Source: Limnohabitans sp.
GTDB taxonomy: Bacteria > Pseudomonadota > Gammaproteobacteria > Burkholderiales > Burkholderiaceae_C
Direction of reading: 5' to 3'
NCBI RefSeq assembly: GCF_023910625.1
Contig: NZ_JAAVVW010000003.1
Coordinates: 1,550,001-1,614,000, forward strand
Length of the DNA: 64,000 nucleotides
Positions 8,639 through 18,084 of this stretch are shown here, one piece after another. The notes beneath the pieces were generated by a model. It did no database searches and was not told the DNA's origin. It was given only the letters and a program-made list of their open reading frames with translations. The position numbers and the translations under genes were made by a program. Positions within the stretch are counted from its first letter, which is position 1; every line of letters begins with the position of its first letter.

Positions 8639-9730
8639 TCAAGGACTGAACAGGAAGTTCATCACATCGCCGTCTTTGACGACGTAGTCCTTGCCTTCGG
8701 CGCGCATCTTGCCGGCGTCTTTGGCACCCTGCTCGCCTTTGAAGGCGATGAAGTCGTCAAATGCGATGGTCTGGGCGCGGATATAGCCTTTTTCGAAATC
8801 GGTGTGGATCACGCCCGCAGCTTGGGGGCCGGTGGCCCCCACTTTAACGGTCCAGGCGCGCACTTCCTTCACCCCCGCTGTGAAATAGGTTTGCAAGCCC
8901 AAGAGCTTGTAGGCCGCGCGGATCAAGCGGTTGAGGCCTGGCTCGTCCTGACCGATTTCCTTCAAGAACTCCAAGCGGTCGGCATCTTCCATCTCGGACA
9001 GCTCGGCTTCGATCTTGGCACAAATGGCCACCACGGGCGCGTTTTGCGCTTGGGCAAAGGCCATGAGACGGTCCAGAAAGGGGTTGTGCTCAAAACCGTC
9101 TTCGGACACGTTGGCCACGAACATGGCGGGCTTGGCGGTGATGAGGAAAAACTGCTTGAGTTGCGCTTGCTCTTCTTTGCCGAAGTCGATGGTGCGCACG
9201 GGCTTGGCGTCATTGAGCGCGGCTTGGCACTTCTCCAGAATTGCCATTTGCTTGACAGCTTCTTTGTCGCCCGAGCGGGCAATTTTGCTCACGCGGTGGA
9301 TGGCTTTTTCGACAGCGGCCAGATCGGCCAGGCACAGCTCGGTCTGGATGACTTCGATGTCGGCAATCGGATCGACCTTGTTGGCGACGTGGATCACGTT
9401 GGGGTCTTCAAAACAACGCACCACGTTGACGATGGCGTCGGTTTCGCGGATGTGGGCCAAGAACTTGTTGCCCAAGCCTTCACCGGTGCTCGCGCCAGCG
9501 ACCAAGCCGGCGATGTCCACAAATTCCACGATCGCTGGCACCACGCGCTCGGGCTGCACGATCTCGGCGAGCTGCGCCAAACGCGTGTCGGGCACTTCGA
9601 CCACGCCGGTGTTGGGCTCGATCGTGCAGAAGGGGTAGTTTTCAGCGGCAATGCCGGCTTTGGTCAGGGCGTTGAAAAGGGTGGATTTGCCAACGTTGGG
9701 CAAACCCACGATGCCGCATTGGAGGCTCAT
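8639..9730 (-). CDS. ychF: Redox-regulated ribosome-binding ATPase YchF
   Basis: A full-length 363-residue YchF/OLA1 protein. The P-loop is GLPNVGKST (near residue 8), with the switch segment [11 protein letters not shown] near residue 68 and NVSEDG in place of the canonical NKxD, consistent with the family's ATP rather than GTP preference. The C-terminal TGS domain ends [13 protein letters not shown]. It binds ribosomes and is linked to translation fidelity and oxidative-stress responses in E. coli. It is monocistronic here and divergent from the ubiH-like gene. The common neighbour pth is not next to it. Confidence 0.97.
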   Translation of the reverse strand: MSLQCGIVGLPNVGKSTLFNALTKAGIAAENYPFCTIEPNTGVVEVPDTRLAQLAEIVQPERVVPAIVEFVDIAGLVAGASTGEGLGNKFLAHIRETDAIVNVVRCFEDPNVIHVANKVDPIADIEVIQTELCLADLAAVEKAIHRVSKIARSGDKEAVKQMAILEKCQAALNDAKPVRTIDFGKEEQAQLKQFFLITAKPAMFVANVSEDGFEHNPFLDRLMAFAQAQNAPVVAICAKIEAELSEMEDADRLEFLKEIGQDEPGLNRLIRAAYKLLGLQTYFTAGVKEVRAWTVKVGATGPQAAGVIHTDFEKGYIRAQTIAFDDFIAFKGEQGAKDAGKMRAEGKDYVVKDGDVMNFLFSP

Positions 9731-9872
9731 GGAGGGCTTTCGGTGAGTCGGGAGACAGCCGGATATTTTACCGGGTCAGGTCCCGTCAAACCTACTCCAG
9801 CAGTCTTCTCGAACTGTCACCCGTTGTGCACGTTACAAAGTCCCGGCGCAAGGGTCGATTTGGGACGCCACC

Positions 9873-9878
9873 TACAAT
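9873..9878 (+). promoter_or_regulatory. -10-like hexamer 6 nt before the ubiH-like start
   Basis: TACAAT followed by GCGAAC and then the ATG at 9885. No Shine-Dalgarno sequence is present in the gap. This suggests a leaderless transcript. The -35 region is not recognisable. Confidence 0.45.
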
Positions 9879-9884
9879 GCGAAC

Positions 9885-11054
9885 ATGGCTCTAAACCCTG
9901 ACATTTGCATTCGTGGCGCCGGCATTGTGGGCCGCACTTTGGCTGTGTTGCTGGCCCGTGAGCAGTTGAATGTGACCTTGGTCGCTACACCTGACAAGCC
10001 CAATATGCCCGATGTGCGCGCCTATTCGCTCAACGGCGCGGCAAAAGCCTTGCTGCAAGATCTTCGCTGCTGGCCAAACGGCCCGGCCGTCACACCGGTC
10101 CACCAGATGCAAATTTGGGGCGACCAAGGGGGTCAATTGGACTTTGTTGCCAGCGAGATGGGCGTAGCCGAACTCAACTGGATGGTGGACGTCCCCGATC
10201 TCGAGGAGCGTTTGAATACGGCTGTGCAATTCCAGACCAAAATTGAAGTGGTCAATGCGCCTGTGGCAGCCCCACTGACGGTGGTGTGCGAAGGCCGCGC
10301 CAGCCAGACACGCACCGAGTTGGGTGTGGGCTTTGATATCACCCATTATGAACAACATGCCCTGGCGACTCGATTGGTCTGTGAGCATGCTCATCAATGT
10401 ATTGCCCGGCAATGGTTTGGTTGGAGCCGCGTACCCGGTCTGGCCCAGCCACAAGCCGAAATTTTGGCCCTGTTGCCCATGGGCGGAGAAGGTGGACGCG
10501 AAGTCGCCTTGGTGTGGTCGGTGCACCCGCTGCGGGCGCAAGAACTGATGGCCATGTCGGCCGAAGACTTTGCGGTGGCGCTGGCCTCGGCTTGCGAACT
10601 CCGCTTAGGGGGCATGCAGATGTCGGCCGAACGGGCAGTTTGGCCACTGCAACTGGCACGCGCCGAACGCTGGATCGGCCCGATACCAGGGACAAGCAAG
10701 CAATCTTTTGCGTTGGCAGGCGATGCGGCCCACAGCTTGCACCCCTTGGCAGGACAAGGCCTGAATGTGGGCTTGGCCGATGTGGCCGAGTTGGTGCAGG
10801 TGATCCGAGCCAAAGAGTTTTGGCGCCCCCTGCACGACATCAAATTGCTGCGCCGTTACGAGCGCGCCCGTCAGGCCGATGTGCAAGCCATGGGCCTGGT
10901 CACCGATGGTCTGCAGCGCCTGTTTGCCCAGCCCGGTCCGGTCTGGCAAAACCTGCGCAACTGGGGCATGCGCGGCTTTGACCGCAGCGGCCCCCTCAAG
11001 CACTGGATGACACAACGCGCGATGGGCCAAAGTGCCGATCGCGCTGACCGCTGA
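9885..11054 (+). CDS. UbiH/UbiF-family FAD-dependent hydroxylase (ubiquinone biosynthesis)
   Basis: A 389-residue flavoprotein monooxygenase. The N-terminal dinucleotide-binding motif reads IRGAGIVGRTLAVLLA (residues 8-23), and the second FAD motif GDAAHSLHPLAGQGLNVGL is near residue 280, a signature of the UbiH/COQ6 group. The family hydroxylates the aromatic ring of ubiquinone precursors using NAD(P)H and O2. Which ring position this member uses cannot be told, so no symbol is given. It is followed 45 bp later by dsbC on the same strand. Confidence 0.85.
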   Translation: MALNPDICIRGAGIVGRTLAVLLAREQLNVTLVATPDKPNMPDVRAYSLNGAAKALLQDLRCWPNGPAVTPVHQMQIWGDQGGQLDFVASEMGVAELNWMVDVPDLEERLNTAVQFQTKIEVVNAPVAAPLTVVCEGRASQTRTELGVGFDITHYEQHALATRLVCEHAHQCIARQWFGWSRVPGLAQPQAEILALLPMGGEGGREVALVWSVHPLRAQELMAMSAEDFAVALASACELRLGGMQMSAERAVWPLQLARAERWIGPIPGTSKQSFALAGDAAHSLHPLAGQGLNVGLADVAELVQVIRAKEFWRPLHDIKLLRRYERARQADVQAMGLVTDGLQRLFAQPGPVWQNLRNWGMRGFDRSGPLKHWMTQRAMGQSADRADR

Positions 11055-11099
11055 AGTGCCCGTGGCACACAGCCCCTTCCTTTTTTGAAAGCCCGTTCG

Positions 11100-11816
11100 A
11101 TGAAGTTTTCACCTCCCAAGTTGGCCCTGATGTTGGTCGCCGCTGCGCTGTCATGGGGCAGTGTGATGGCCCAGGAAGCCACGATTCGCAAAAACCTGAA
11201 CGAGCGCCTGCCCAATTTGCCCAAGATCGACGAGGTCAGCAAAACGCCGATGAATGGCCTGTTTGAAATCCGCATGGGCAATGAGGTGATGTACAGCGAC
11301 GCCGATGGCAACTTCCTGATCCAAGGCGCCTTGATCGACGTGCGGCAAAGGCGCAACCTGACCGAAGAGCGCGTGGACAAACTCACGGCCATCGGTTTTG
11401 ACCAACTGCCCCTCAAATCGGCCTTCACCCAAGTGCGCGGCAATGGCAAGCGCAAGCTGGCGGTTTTTGCAGACCCCAATTGCGGCTTTTGCAAACGGTT
11501 CGAAAAAGACCTGCAAAAACTGGACAACGTGACCATCTATCATTTTCTTTACCCCATCTTGGGCGAAGACTCGCGGACCAAATCCAAAAACGTCTGGTGC
11601 GCCAAAGACAAGGCCAAGGTCTGGAACGACTGGATGATCTGGGGCACGTTGCCTCCGAACGCCAACTGCGACACCTCGGCCATTGACACCATCGTGGCCT
11701 TTGGCCAAAAGAACCGCATCACCGGCACGCCTTTGTTGCTGTTTGCCGATGGCACTCGGGTTCCTGGTGCGGTGCCCATGGCTCAAGTCGAAAAAATCCT
11801 GGCAGACCTGAAATGA
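11100..11816 (+). CDS. dsbC: DsbC-family periplasmic disulfide isomerase
   Basis: A 238-residue secreted protein. It has a signal peptide (KFSPPKLALMLVAAALSWGSVMAQ), an N-terminal dimerisation domain to about residue 85, and a thioredoxin fold with the active site CGFC (near residue 127). The second cysteine pair (NVWCAKD, NANCDTS) and the cis-Pro loop ITGTPLLLFADG are present. It reshuffles wrong disulfides in the periplasm and is normally kept reduced by DsbD. The ATG at 11100 gives a clean signal peptide; a TTG five codons earlier is possible. The stop overlaps the next start. Confidence 0.93.
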   Translation: MKFSPPKLALMLVAAALSWGSVMAQEATIRKNLNERLPNLPKIDEVSKTPMNGLFEIRMGNEVMYSDADGNFLIQGALIDVRQRRNLTEERVDKLTAIGFDQLPLKSAFTQVRGNGKRKLAVFADPNCGFCKRFEKDLQKLDNVTIYHFLYPILGEDSRTKSKNVWCAKDKAKVWNDWMIWGTLPPNANCDTSAIDTIVAFGQKNRITGTPLLLFADGTRVPGAVPMAQVEKILADLK

Positions 11817-12268
11817 ACCTCTCGCCCTTGGAAGATCCAACTTGGCGCTTGGCACGCAGAATGGGCTATGCCGGACTGATTCCCTTCGTTTTTCTGGCCT
11901 CATGTTTGTGGTTGGTCGGCCCCGACCTGCACCCCTATGTGGCCCTGTCCATGCAAGGTTATGGCGCTGTGATCGTGTCGTTTTTAGGCGGCATCCATTG
12001 GGGGGTGGGCTTTCGCAACGCCTTGATCATGCCGAACGCACCCCGCATTCATTTCACCTGGGGCGTAGCCCCCTCGCTGCTGGCATGGGTGGCCGTGATG
12101 ATGCCCGCATTTGCCGGTCTTCCGCTGCTCGGTTTTGTGCTGATTGGCTGCTACCTGATGGACCGGCGCACCTTTCCTGCCGCAGGCCTGGCACCTTGGC
12201 TGCCGATGCGTTTGCAGCTGACTCTCGTGGCCTCGCTCAGTTGCTTTTTGGCTGCGGGCGCGACTTGA
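11813..12268 (+). CDS. DUF3429 domain-containing membrane protein
   Basis: A 151-residue inner-membrane protein with about four or five hydrophobic helices (residues 20-40, 48-66, 85-103, 105-120 and 130-148). Its FLGGIHWGVGF and WGVAPSLLAWVAVMMP segments are typical of DUF3429. Function is unknown. Its ATG overlaps the dsbC stop (ATGA), so it is translated in the ubiH-like/dsbC unit, but this says little about its role. Confidence 0.85.
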   Translation: MNLSPLEDPTWRLARRMGYAGLIPFVFLASCLWLVGPDLHPYVALSMQGYGAVIVSFLGGIHWGVGFRNALIMPNAPRIHFTWGVAPSLLAWVAVMMPAFAGLPLLGFVLIGCYLMDRRTFPAAGLAPWLPMRLQLTLVASLSCFLAAGAT

Positions 12269-12336
12269 AGCCCGCCAACAACCCATGCCTTGGGCTCTGA
12301 TGCCCTGCAAGGTCTATTTGCCTCAACCACTCCAAC

Positions 12337-14097
12337 ATGACCGCCATCCACTACACCGTTGAAGCTGCCAACCTGCATGCGCATTTGTTTCAGGTCACGC
12401 TGACCATCCCCGCACCGGCAGCGGAGCAAACGGTGTCGCTGCCGGTGTGGATTCCGGGCAGTTACCTGGTGCGCGAGTTCTCAAAGAACCTGCAAAACCT
12501 GTCAGCCCAACAAGGCCGCAAAAAAGTGGTGCTGGTGCAGCAGGACAAATGCACTTGGCGCATCGCTTGCCATGAAGGCCATCCGCTGGTGTTGCGCTAC
12601 CAGGTCTATGCTTTTGACAACTCGGTCCGCACGGCCTGGCTCGACAGCCAGCGGGGCTTCTTCAACGGCACCAGTCTTTACCTGCGTGTGCACGGACAAG
12701 AAAACCTGAAACACCAGCTTCAACTGCCTGCGGTCAAAGGCCAGCCGAACTGGCAAGCGGCCACAGGCCTGAGCCCGATCAAAACTGACAAACGCGGCTT
12801 TGGTCTGTATGGGGCCGAGAGCTACGACGAGCTGGTGGACTGCCCTGTGGAATTGGGGGCCTTCTGGTCAGGCCGTTTCATGGCCTGCGGCATACCACAT
12901 CGCTTTGTGGTGGTCGGTGCACTGCCCTCGTTCGACGGTGATCGCCTGTTGGCCGACACGCAAAAAATCTGCGAAACGGCCATCCGCTTCTGGCATGGCA
13001 AGGGCAAACAAGCTGGCGCGAGAGCGCCGCACAAAAACTACCTGTTCATGCTCAACGCCGTGCACGAGGGTTATGGCGGACTGGAGCACCGCAACAGCAC
13101 CGCCCTGATCTGCAACCGCTCCGACTTGCCACGCCAAACCAGCCCCCATCGCAACGAGGGTTACACCACGCTGTTGGGCCTGATCAGCCACGAGTACTTT
13201 CACACCTGGAACGTCAAGCAACTGCGACCCGACGCTTTTGCACGTTACGACTACACGCAGGAAAACTACACGCAGTTGCTGTGGTTTTTTGAGGGCTTCA
13301 CCAGTTATTACGATGACATCCTGTTGCGCCGCGCAGGGCTGATTGATGACAACACTTACATCAAGCTGCTGGGCAAAGCCATCGCCCAAGTGCAGCAAAC
13401 ACCAGGCCGCCATCTGCAGACCGTGGCGCAGGCCAGCTTTGACGCCTGGGTCAAGTACTACCGCCAAGACGAAAACACAGCCAACGCCACCGTGAGTTAC
13501 TACACCAAGGGTTCACTGGTGGCGCTGTGCCTGGACTTGTCATTGCGCCAGGAAAGCCAGACGCTGGACCAGGTGATGCGAGGCCTTTGGAGGCGATGCC
13601 AAGGTAGACCGATGTACGAACAAGACTTGTTGGACGAACTGCAAGCCCTCACGGGACGCAGTTGGCAAGCCGAAATTCAGGCCTGGGTGCACAGCACGCA
13701 AGACCTGCCCCTGCGTGAATGGTTGACTGCGCAATATATACGGATTGAGGCCGATACAACCACGATGGCCCAACGCTTGGGTTTGCGTGTGAGCGAAACT
13801 GGAGGCTTTGTCCAAGTCAAGACTGTGCTGCGCGGCAGCGCGGCCGAAACCGCTGGACTGGCTGCGGGGGATGAATGGCTGGGCCTGGAAGTCGGTGCCA
13901 AGGGCCTGGGCGGCAGCTGGAGATTGAACAAACTGGATGATTTGCCTGCCCTGCTGGGACGCGAACGCCAATTGATCGCGCTGATCTCTCGCGACAAAAG
14001 TCTGCTGCGCCTGCCCCTCACGGTGCCAGAACAAGCGAGCTTGTGGCAACTGAGTGTGCCTTCGGATCGCGCTAACTCGGGCTGGCCTGCCGTTTGA
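12337..14097 (+). CDS. M61-family glycyl aminopeptidase with PDZ domain
   Basis: A 586-residue M61 peptidase. The N-terminal beta-rich domain contains LPVWIPGSYLVREF (near residue 35). The gluzincin active site is HEYFHTWNVKQLRP (HExxH, near residue 285), with the third zinc ligand in WFFEGFTSYYDD about 30 residues later. A C-terminal PDZ domain (about residues 475-570) includes RGSAAETAGLAAGDEWLGLE. Family members remove N-terminal glycine or alanine. No signal peptide is evident, so it is probably cytosolic. It follows DUF3429 after 68 bp and ends facing the Smr gene. Confidence 0.92.
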   Translation: MTAIHYTVEAANLHAHLFQVTLTIPAPAAEQTVSLPVWIPGSYLVREFSKNLQNLSAQQGRKKVVLVQQDKCTWRIACHEGHPLVLRYQVYAFDNSVRTAWLDSQRGFFNGTSLYLRVHGQENLKHQLQLPAVKGQPNWQAATGLSPIKTDKRGFGLYGAESYDELVDCPVELGAFWSGRFMACGIPHRFVVVGALPSFDGDRLLADTQKICETAIRFWHGKGKQAGARAPHKNYLFMLNAVHEGYGGLEHRNSTALICNRSDLPRQTSPHRNEGYTTLLGLISHEYFHTWNVKQLRPDAFARYDYTQENYTQLLWFFEGFTSYYDDILLRRAGLIDDNTYIKLLGKAIAQVQQTPGRHLQTVAQASFDAWVKYYRQDENTANATVSYYTKGSLVALCLDLSLRQESQTLDQVMRGLWRRCQGRPMYEQDLLDELQALTGRSWQAEIQAWVHSTQDLPLREWLTAQYIRIEADTTTMAQRLGLRVSETGGFVQVKTVLRGSAAETAGLAAGDEWLGLEVGAKGLGGSWRLNKLDDLPALLGRERQLIALISRDKSLLRLPLTVPEQASLWQLSVPSDRANSGWPAV

Positions 14098-14114
14098 GCG
14101 CTAAGGCGCGTTGC

Positions 14115-14753
14115 TCAAGCGCCTGATTTGAGCAGCACCACCAAAGCACCGGCACCACCTTCAGAAGGTTTGGCCTGCACAAAGGCCAAGACCTGGTTTT
14201 TTTGTACCAGCCAGTCGTGCACCCTGGACTTGAGCACCGGCGTCTTGCCCGGTGAACCCAAGCCCTTGCCATGCACAACGCGCAAACATCGCAAACCCTG
14301 ACGATGCGCCAGGCGAATGAACTCGGCCAGGGCAACACGGGCTTCGTCGCTGCGCAGACCATGCAGATCAATTTCGCGCTGAATCGACCAGTCACCCTTG
14401 CGCAGCTTGTGAATCACATCGCGACCAATGCCGGGTCGGCGAAAACTCAAAGCATCGTCGGTATCGAGCAAGGTGCTGGCATCAAATTCATCGCTCAAGC
14501 AATCGCGCAGCACCGCCTGATTGTCTTTTTGGCGCTGGTGAGCAATCGGCGCAGGCGCGGGCCGCACCAAGTTGACCTGATCCTTGACAGGCAAACGTTG
14601 AACCTGGCCCACCGCACGGACGAACAAATTGCTTTCAAGCTCGCGTTGCCGCGCAGCAAAGGCTTGGGCAGCCGCAACCGCCTGAGCTTGTGACTGGGCT
14701 TCGGCCAATTTTTGGCGAACCTTTTTCAGATCTTGCAGCGCGTTGATTTTCAC
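14115..14753 (-). CDS. Smr (MutS-related) domain protein
   Basis: A 212-residue protein with an Ala/Gln-rich, probably coiled N-terminus and a C-terminal Smr domain from about residue 125: IDLHGLRSDEARVAL, RCLRVVHGKGLGSP and the closing GAGALVVLLK. The LDLHG- and HGKG-type motifs are the nuclease core of the family. E. coli SmrB cleaves mRNA at collided ribosomes, and this gene is the size of that subgroup. Translation starts at a GTG preceded by GGAGTT. Confidence 0.88.
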   Translation of the reverse strand: MKINALQDLKKVRQKLAEAQSQAQAVAAAQAFAARQRELESNLFVRAVGQVQRLPVKDQVNLVRPAPAPIAHQRQKDNQAVLRDCLSDEFDASTLLDTDDALSFRRPGIGRDVIHKLRKGDWSIQREIDLHGLRSDEARVALAEFIRLAHRQGLRCLRVVHGKGLGSPGKTPVLKSRVHDWLVQKNQVLAFVQAKPSEGGAGALVVLLKSGA

Positions 14754-14781
14754 GGTGAACTCCGGGTCGGGCCATCAGGCG

Positions 14782-15186
14782 TCAAGCGCCCCGGTTGCGC
14801 ATCCAGTCAGCGGTTTTGAAAAAACTGGCATTGAGCCGCTCACGCAAAACAGGGTCAAGCTGCAGCTCTGTCATCGCTTGGTCCATGCATGCCAGCCATT
14901 GGTCACGCTCCAACACGCCGATGGAAAAAGGCATGTGACGCATCCGCAAACGCGGATGACCAAAGCGTTCGGTGTAGTGCTCAGGCCCCCCAAGCCAACC
15001 ACACAGAAACCAAAACAATTTGTCTCGCGCATCCTGCAAAGTGCTTCCGTGAGCGTCTCTCAAGGCTTTGTAGCCAGGCTCCATGTCCATCAAGTCATAA
15101 AAGCGATCGGACAAAGCGCGCACAGTCGCTTCACCTCCGATCCAGGCAAATGGTGTATCGAAAGAGGGCTTGTCTTCACTGTTCAT
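14782..15186 (-). CDS. Group II truncated haemoglobin
   Basis: A 134-residue globin of the 2-on-2 group II type: the GGEATVRALSDRFYDLM start, the haem-proximal histidine in RFGHPRLRMRH, and the conserved Trp in ERDQWLACMDQAM. Such proteins bind O2 and NO and may protect against nitrosative stress or deliver oxygen. The function in this organism is not shown. It lies between the Smr gene and the FtsX-type permease on the minus strand. Confidence 0.92.
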   Translation of the reverse strand: MNSEDKPSFDTPFAWIGGEATVRALSDRFYDLMDMEPGYKALRDAHGSTLQDARDKLFWFLCGWLGGPEHYTERFGHPRLRMRHMPFSIGVLERDQWLACMDQAMTELQLDPVLRERLNASFFKTADWMRNRGA

Positions 15187-15231
15187 GGCAGCTCATTGTG
15201 CCGTGTTCCTCAGGGCCGATTCTGAATGGGC

Positions 15232-17808
15232 TCACTGCCCGGCCTGGCGCAGAGTCTGCACCACTGGTTGACGCAAAACACCGGCCAAGCTCAAGCTGCC
15301 CGCAACCCAAGCCATCAATGCGCCCGCCAAACCACCTATCAAAGGGGCCCATAAAGGGGGCTGCCAAGCAAACCCGAAGGCGTAACGCGCCAAGACCCAG
15401 CCCACCGCCAAGGCCATGGCACTCGACATGAAGCCTGCCAACCAGCCGATGCCAAGAAGCTCAGTGCGTTGCACCTGAGCCAGCAGACGGCTGCTGGCTC
15501 CCAGTGCACGCATGATCGCGTATTCGCGCTCACGCGCCTGACGACTTGCACCAACTGCAGCCAACAAGACCATCAGTCCGGCCGCCAGGGTAAAGACAAA
15601 CAGGAATTCAACCGCCCGGATGACTTGATCCATGACTCTCTGCACCTGAGTCAGTGTGCTGCGCATGTCCACACTGGTGATGTTGGGGAACTCGTTGACC
15701 ATCGTGTTTTCAAAACCCGGCACACCTTGAGGCGACTTGAAGGCAGCCATGTAAGTCATGGGCAATTCCGGCATTCGCGAAACAGGAAACAGCATGAAGA
15801 AGTTGGCCCGCATGGAGGACCAGTCCACCTTGCGCAAAGAGGTCACGCGCGCCTCATGGGACTGTCCGGCAATCTCAAAGCCTAGGCGATCACCCAGCTT
15901 CAAGCCCAAGGCCATGGCAATGCCCTCTTCCACGCTGACCCCATCGGCTTCTTCAGCTTGCCAACGCCCAGCCACCAGGGGGTTGTGGCCGGGCAGGATA
16001 GGGCTGTGCGACAGGTTGATTTCTCGGTCCAGAAACCGTTTGCCGCGATCGGCTTGCAAATCATCAGGGCCCAGGATGCGGCCATTGATGGCCACCAGAC
16101 GCCCCCGAATCATGGGGAACCAATCGGGCGATTGAACACCTGCTTTTTTCAGGTGCACCAGGAACTGATCGGCTTGTTCGGGCTGGACATTGATGACAAA
16201 TCGGTCAGGCGCATTCGCGGGTGTGGCCTGACGCCAGCTGGCAATCAGGTCTGTGCGCAACAAAATCAGCAAGGCCAGCGCCAGCAGTCCCACCGACAGT
16301 GCACTGATCTGCACCACCGCAAACACCGGACGCGCTGCCACCTGCCGAGTTGCCAAGCGCAAGGAGCGTGGAGCGGTATGTTCAGGCAACGCCCGGCGCA
16401 ATACCCACAATGCTGCAGCGGCCAATGACGCAAAAACCAGCAATGCCAGAGCAAAGCCACCCACGGTGATCAGGCCCAAAGTCAGGCTGCGGCTGACCAT
16501 CAGCAAGGTGAGCGCAAAACCGAACAAACCCATCACCAAGACCAGTCCGGAGCGCACCTGCAAGTTGCCCAATTCTCGGCGAATCACGCGCAAAGGCGGC
16601 ACTTGAGCAAGCTGCAAAACCGGAGGCAAGCCAAAAGCCACCAGCAAGGTCATCCCCATGGCCAGGCCCATGAGCGCGGGCTCAGCCGTGACGCCTGGTA
16701 AATTGGCATCCACCAAACCGGCCAACAAATGGACAAAGCCCAAGTGAACACCATAGCCTGCCAAGACCCCCATCACACTGGCCACCAAGCCAGCGCCCAG
16801 AAATTCCAGGCCATAACTCAATGCGAGTGTGCGCTGGCTTTGCCCCAAAACTCTCAGCAAGGCACAAGCATCGAGATATCGCTCGGCAAAACTGCGGGCC
16901 GCCAAGGCCACAGCCACTGAACACAAAAGGGCTGCCAACAAAGACACCAGATTCAAGAACTGCGAAGCCCTGTCCAAGGTCTGCCGCATCTCGGGCCGCC
17001 CGCTTTCAAGCGACTCGACTTTGACACCACGCACGTCGGGCTTGTCGGCCTCAGTCTGTGCCCAGGACAGGAAACGCGCCACCGCGGCGGTATCACCGGC
17101 GACCGCCATGCGCCAACTGACGCGACTGGCTGGCTGCAGCAGTCCTGTCGAGCCCAAGTCGGACATATTCATCATCACGCGAGGCGCAAACGTCATGAAT
17201 CCGCCCCCCCGATCAGGTTCACGGGTGATGGTGGCACCAATGCGCAAGCTGCGATCGCCAAGACCCAGCATCTGACCGACCTGGACATCCAAAGCTTCCA
17301 GCAAAGCTGCATCAACCCAGACCTCACCCAAGGGTGGCACACCAGCCACTGACTGGTTCTGACGAGTCAAAGTCGTGGCTGGTGGTGGTGAAGCCTCAGC
17401 TGGCACCGAAATGTCCAAACGACCACGCAATGGGTAACCTGGCTGCACCGCCTTGAGAGCCACCAAACGGGTAGCCGGCGCTGCCCCCGGCTCCAAGGGC
17501 TTCATGGCACGCGCCATGGTAGGAAAAGAAACGTTGGTATTGAGCGCCAGACCGGCCTCTTGGGCCTGCCGAACAAACCCTGCAGGCGTGCGCTGGTCAC
17601 TCACCACCACCGCGTCACCACCGAGCAGTTGACGGGCATCGCGCCAAAGGCCCGACTGCATCCGGTCAGCCAGAAAACCTATGGCCGTCAAAGCCGCCAC
17701 CGCCAAGGCGACAGACAGCATCAAGAGGCGCAATTCGCCAGCCCGCAGGTCCCGCCACAGCTGGCGCCCCCCCAGCTTCAAACCATGCATCCAAGATTGC
17801 TTGTTCAT
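15232..17808 (-). CDS. FtsX-type ABC transporter permease (YbbP-like)
   Basis: An 858-residue permease of the large YbbP type. A first TM helix near residue 25 (LLMLSVALAVAALTAIGFLAD) is followed by a long MacB-like periplasmic domain. A block of TM helices spans about residues 265-460, then a second periplasmic domain and three or four C-terminal helices ending LSLAGVLRQPVVQTLRQ. The start at 17808 (MNKQSW) was chosen over a 23-residue extension without family character. Such permeases normally work with a YbbA-type ATPase on lipoprotein or lipid extraction. No ATPase gene is adjacent here. Confidence 0.9.
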   Translation of the reverse strand: MNKQSWMHGLKLGGRQLWRDLRAGELRLLMLSVALAVAALTAIGFLADRMQSGLWRDARQLLGGDAVVVSDQRTPAGFVRQAQEAGLALNTNVSFPTMARAMKPLEPGAAPATRLVALKAVQPGYPLRGRLDISVPAEASPPPATTLTRQNQSVAGVPPLGEVWVDAALLEALDVQVGQMLGLGDRSLRIGATITREPDRGGGFMTFAPRVMMNMSDLGSTGLLQPASRVSWRMAVAGDTAAVARFLSWAQTEADKPDVRGVKVESLESGRPEMRQTLDRASQFLNLVSLLAALLCSVAVALAARSFAERYLDACALLRVLGQSQRTLALSYGLEFLGAGLVASVMGVLAGYGVHLGFVHLLAGLVDANLPGVTAEPALMGLAMGMTLLVAFGLPPVLQLAQVPPLRVIRRELGNLQVRSGLVLVMGLFGFALTLLMVSRSLTLGLITVGGFALALLVFASLAAAALWVLRRALPEHTAPRSLRLATRQVAARPVFAVVQISALSVGLLALALLILLRTDLIASWRQATPANAPDRFVINVQPEQADQFLVHLKKAGVQSPDWFPMIRGRLVAINGRILGPDDLQADRGKRFLDREINLSHSPILPGHNPLVAGRWQAEEADGVSVEEGIAMALGLKLGDRLGFEIAGQSHEARVTSLRKVDWSSMRANFFMLFPVSRMPELPMTYMAAFKSPQGVPGFENTMVNEFPNITSVDMRSTLTQVQRVMDQVIRAVEFLFVFTLAAGLMVLLAAVGASRQAREREYAIMRALGASSRLLAQVQRTELLGIGWLAGFMSSAMALAVGWVLARYAFGFAWQPPLWAPLIGGLAGALMAWVAGSLSLAGVLRQPVVQTLRQAGQ

Positions 17809-17880
17809 GTCTGAACCATACTCCAGTGACAGAGGTCTGGCAGGGCCAAGGCCTTGGTCAGATGCTGAAACACCCACCCA

Positions 17881-17915
17881 AAAACCAAAAAGCCCGCAGT
17901 CGTGAAACTGCGGGC
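17881..17915 (-). terminator. Rho-independent terminator of tRNA-Met
   Basis: A perfect 8-bp stem GCCCGCAG/CTGCGGGC with an 8-nt loop (17892-17915) is followed in minus-strand sense by TTTTTGGTTTT. It lies 10 bp beyond the tRNA 3' end. Confidence 0.85.
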
Positions 17916-17924
17916 CGAAAAATT

Positions 17925-18001
17925 TGGTGGTGATAGGTGGATTTGAACCACCGACATCAGCATTATGAATGCTGCGCTCTAACCAACTGAGCTATATCAC
18001 C
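17925..18001 (-). tRNA. tRNA-Met (CAT)
   Basis: A 77-nt cloverleaf read on the minus strand: acceptor GGTGATA/TATCACC, D-arm AGCTCAGTTGGTTAGAGC, anticodon loop TTCATAA on a GCAGCAT-type stem, T-arm with GGTTCAAATCC, and an encoded 3' CCA. CAT anticodons can also belong to tRNA-Ile2 or the initiator; the overall sequence looks like the elongator form. It is followed by its own terminator. Confidence 0.92.
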
Positions 18002-18084
18002 GATATTAGTTGGCATTGACCTTCAGGCCAAAATTATACACAAGACTCTTCGGCATCCGCAGCAGTTGAGGTAACAATTGAGAG

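Noticed and set aside
8498-9901. A 467-codon plus-strand frame opposite ychF.
   Set aside because: It is an antisense shadow of ychF, rich in His, Gly and Phe as expected for the complement of a GC-rich gene.
17892-17915. The hairpin near tRNA-Met as an integration (att) site.
   Set aside because: It is a plain terminator with a T tract, and no integrase gene or tRNA 3'-end duplication is present in the window.
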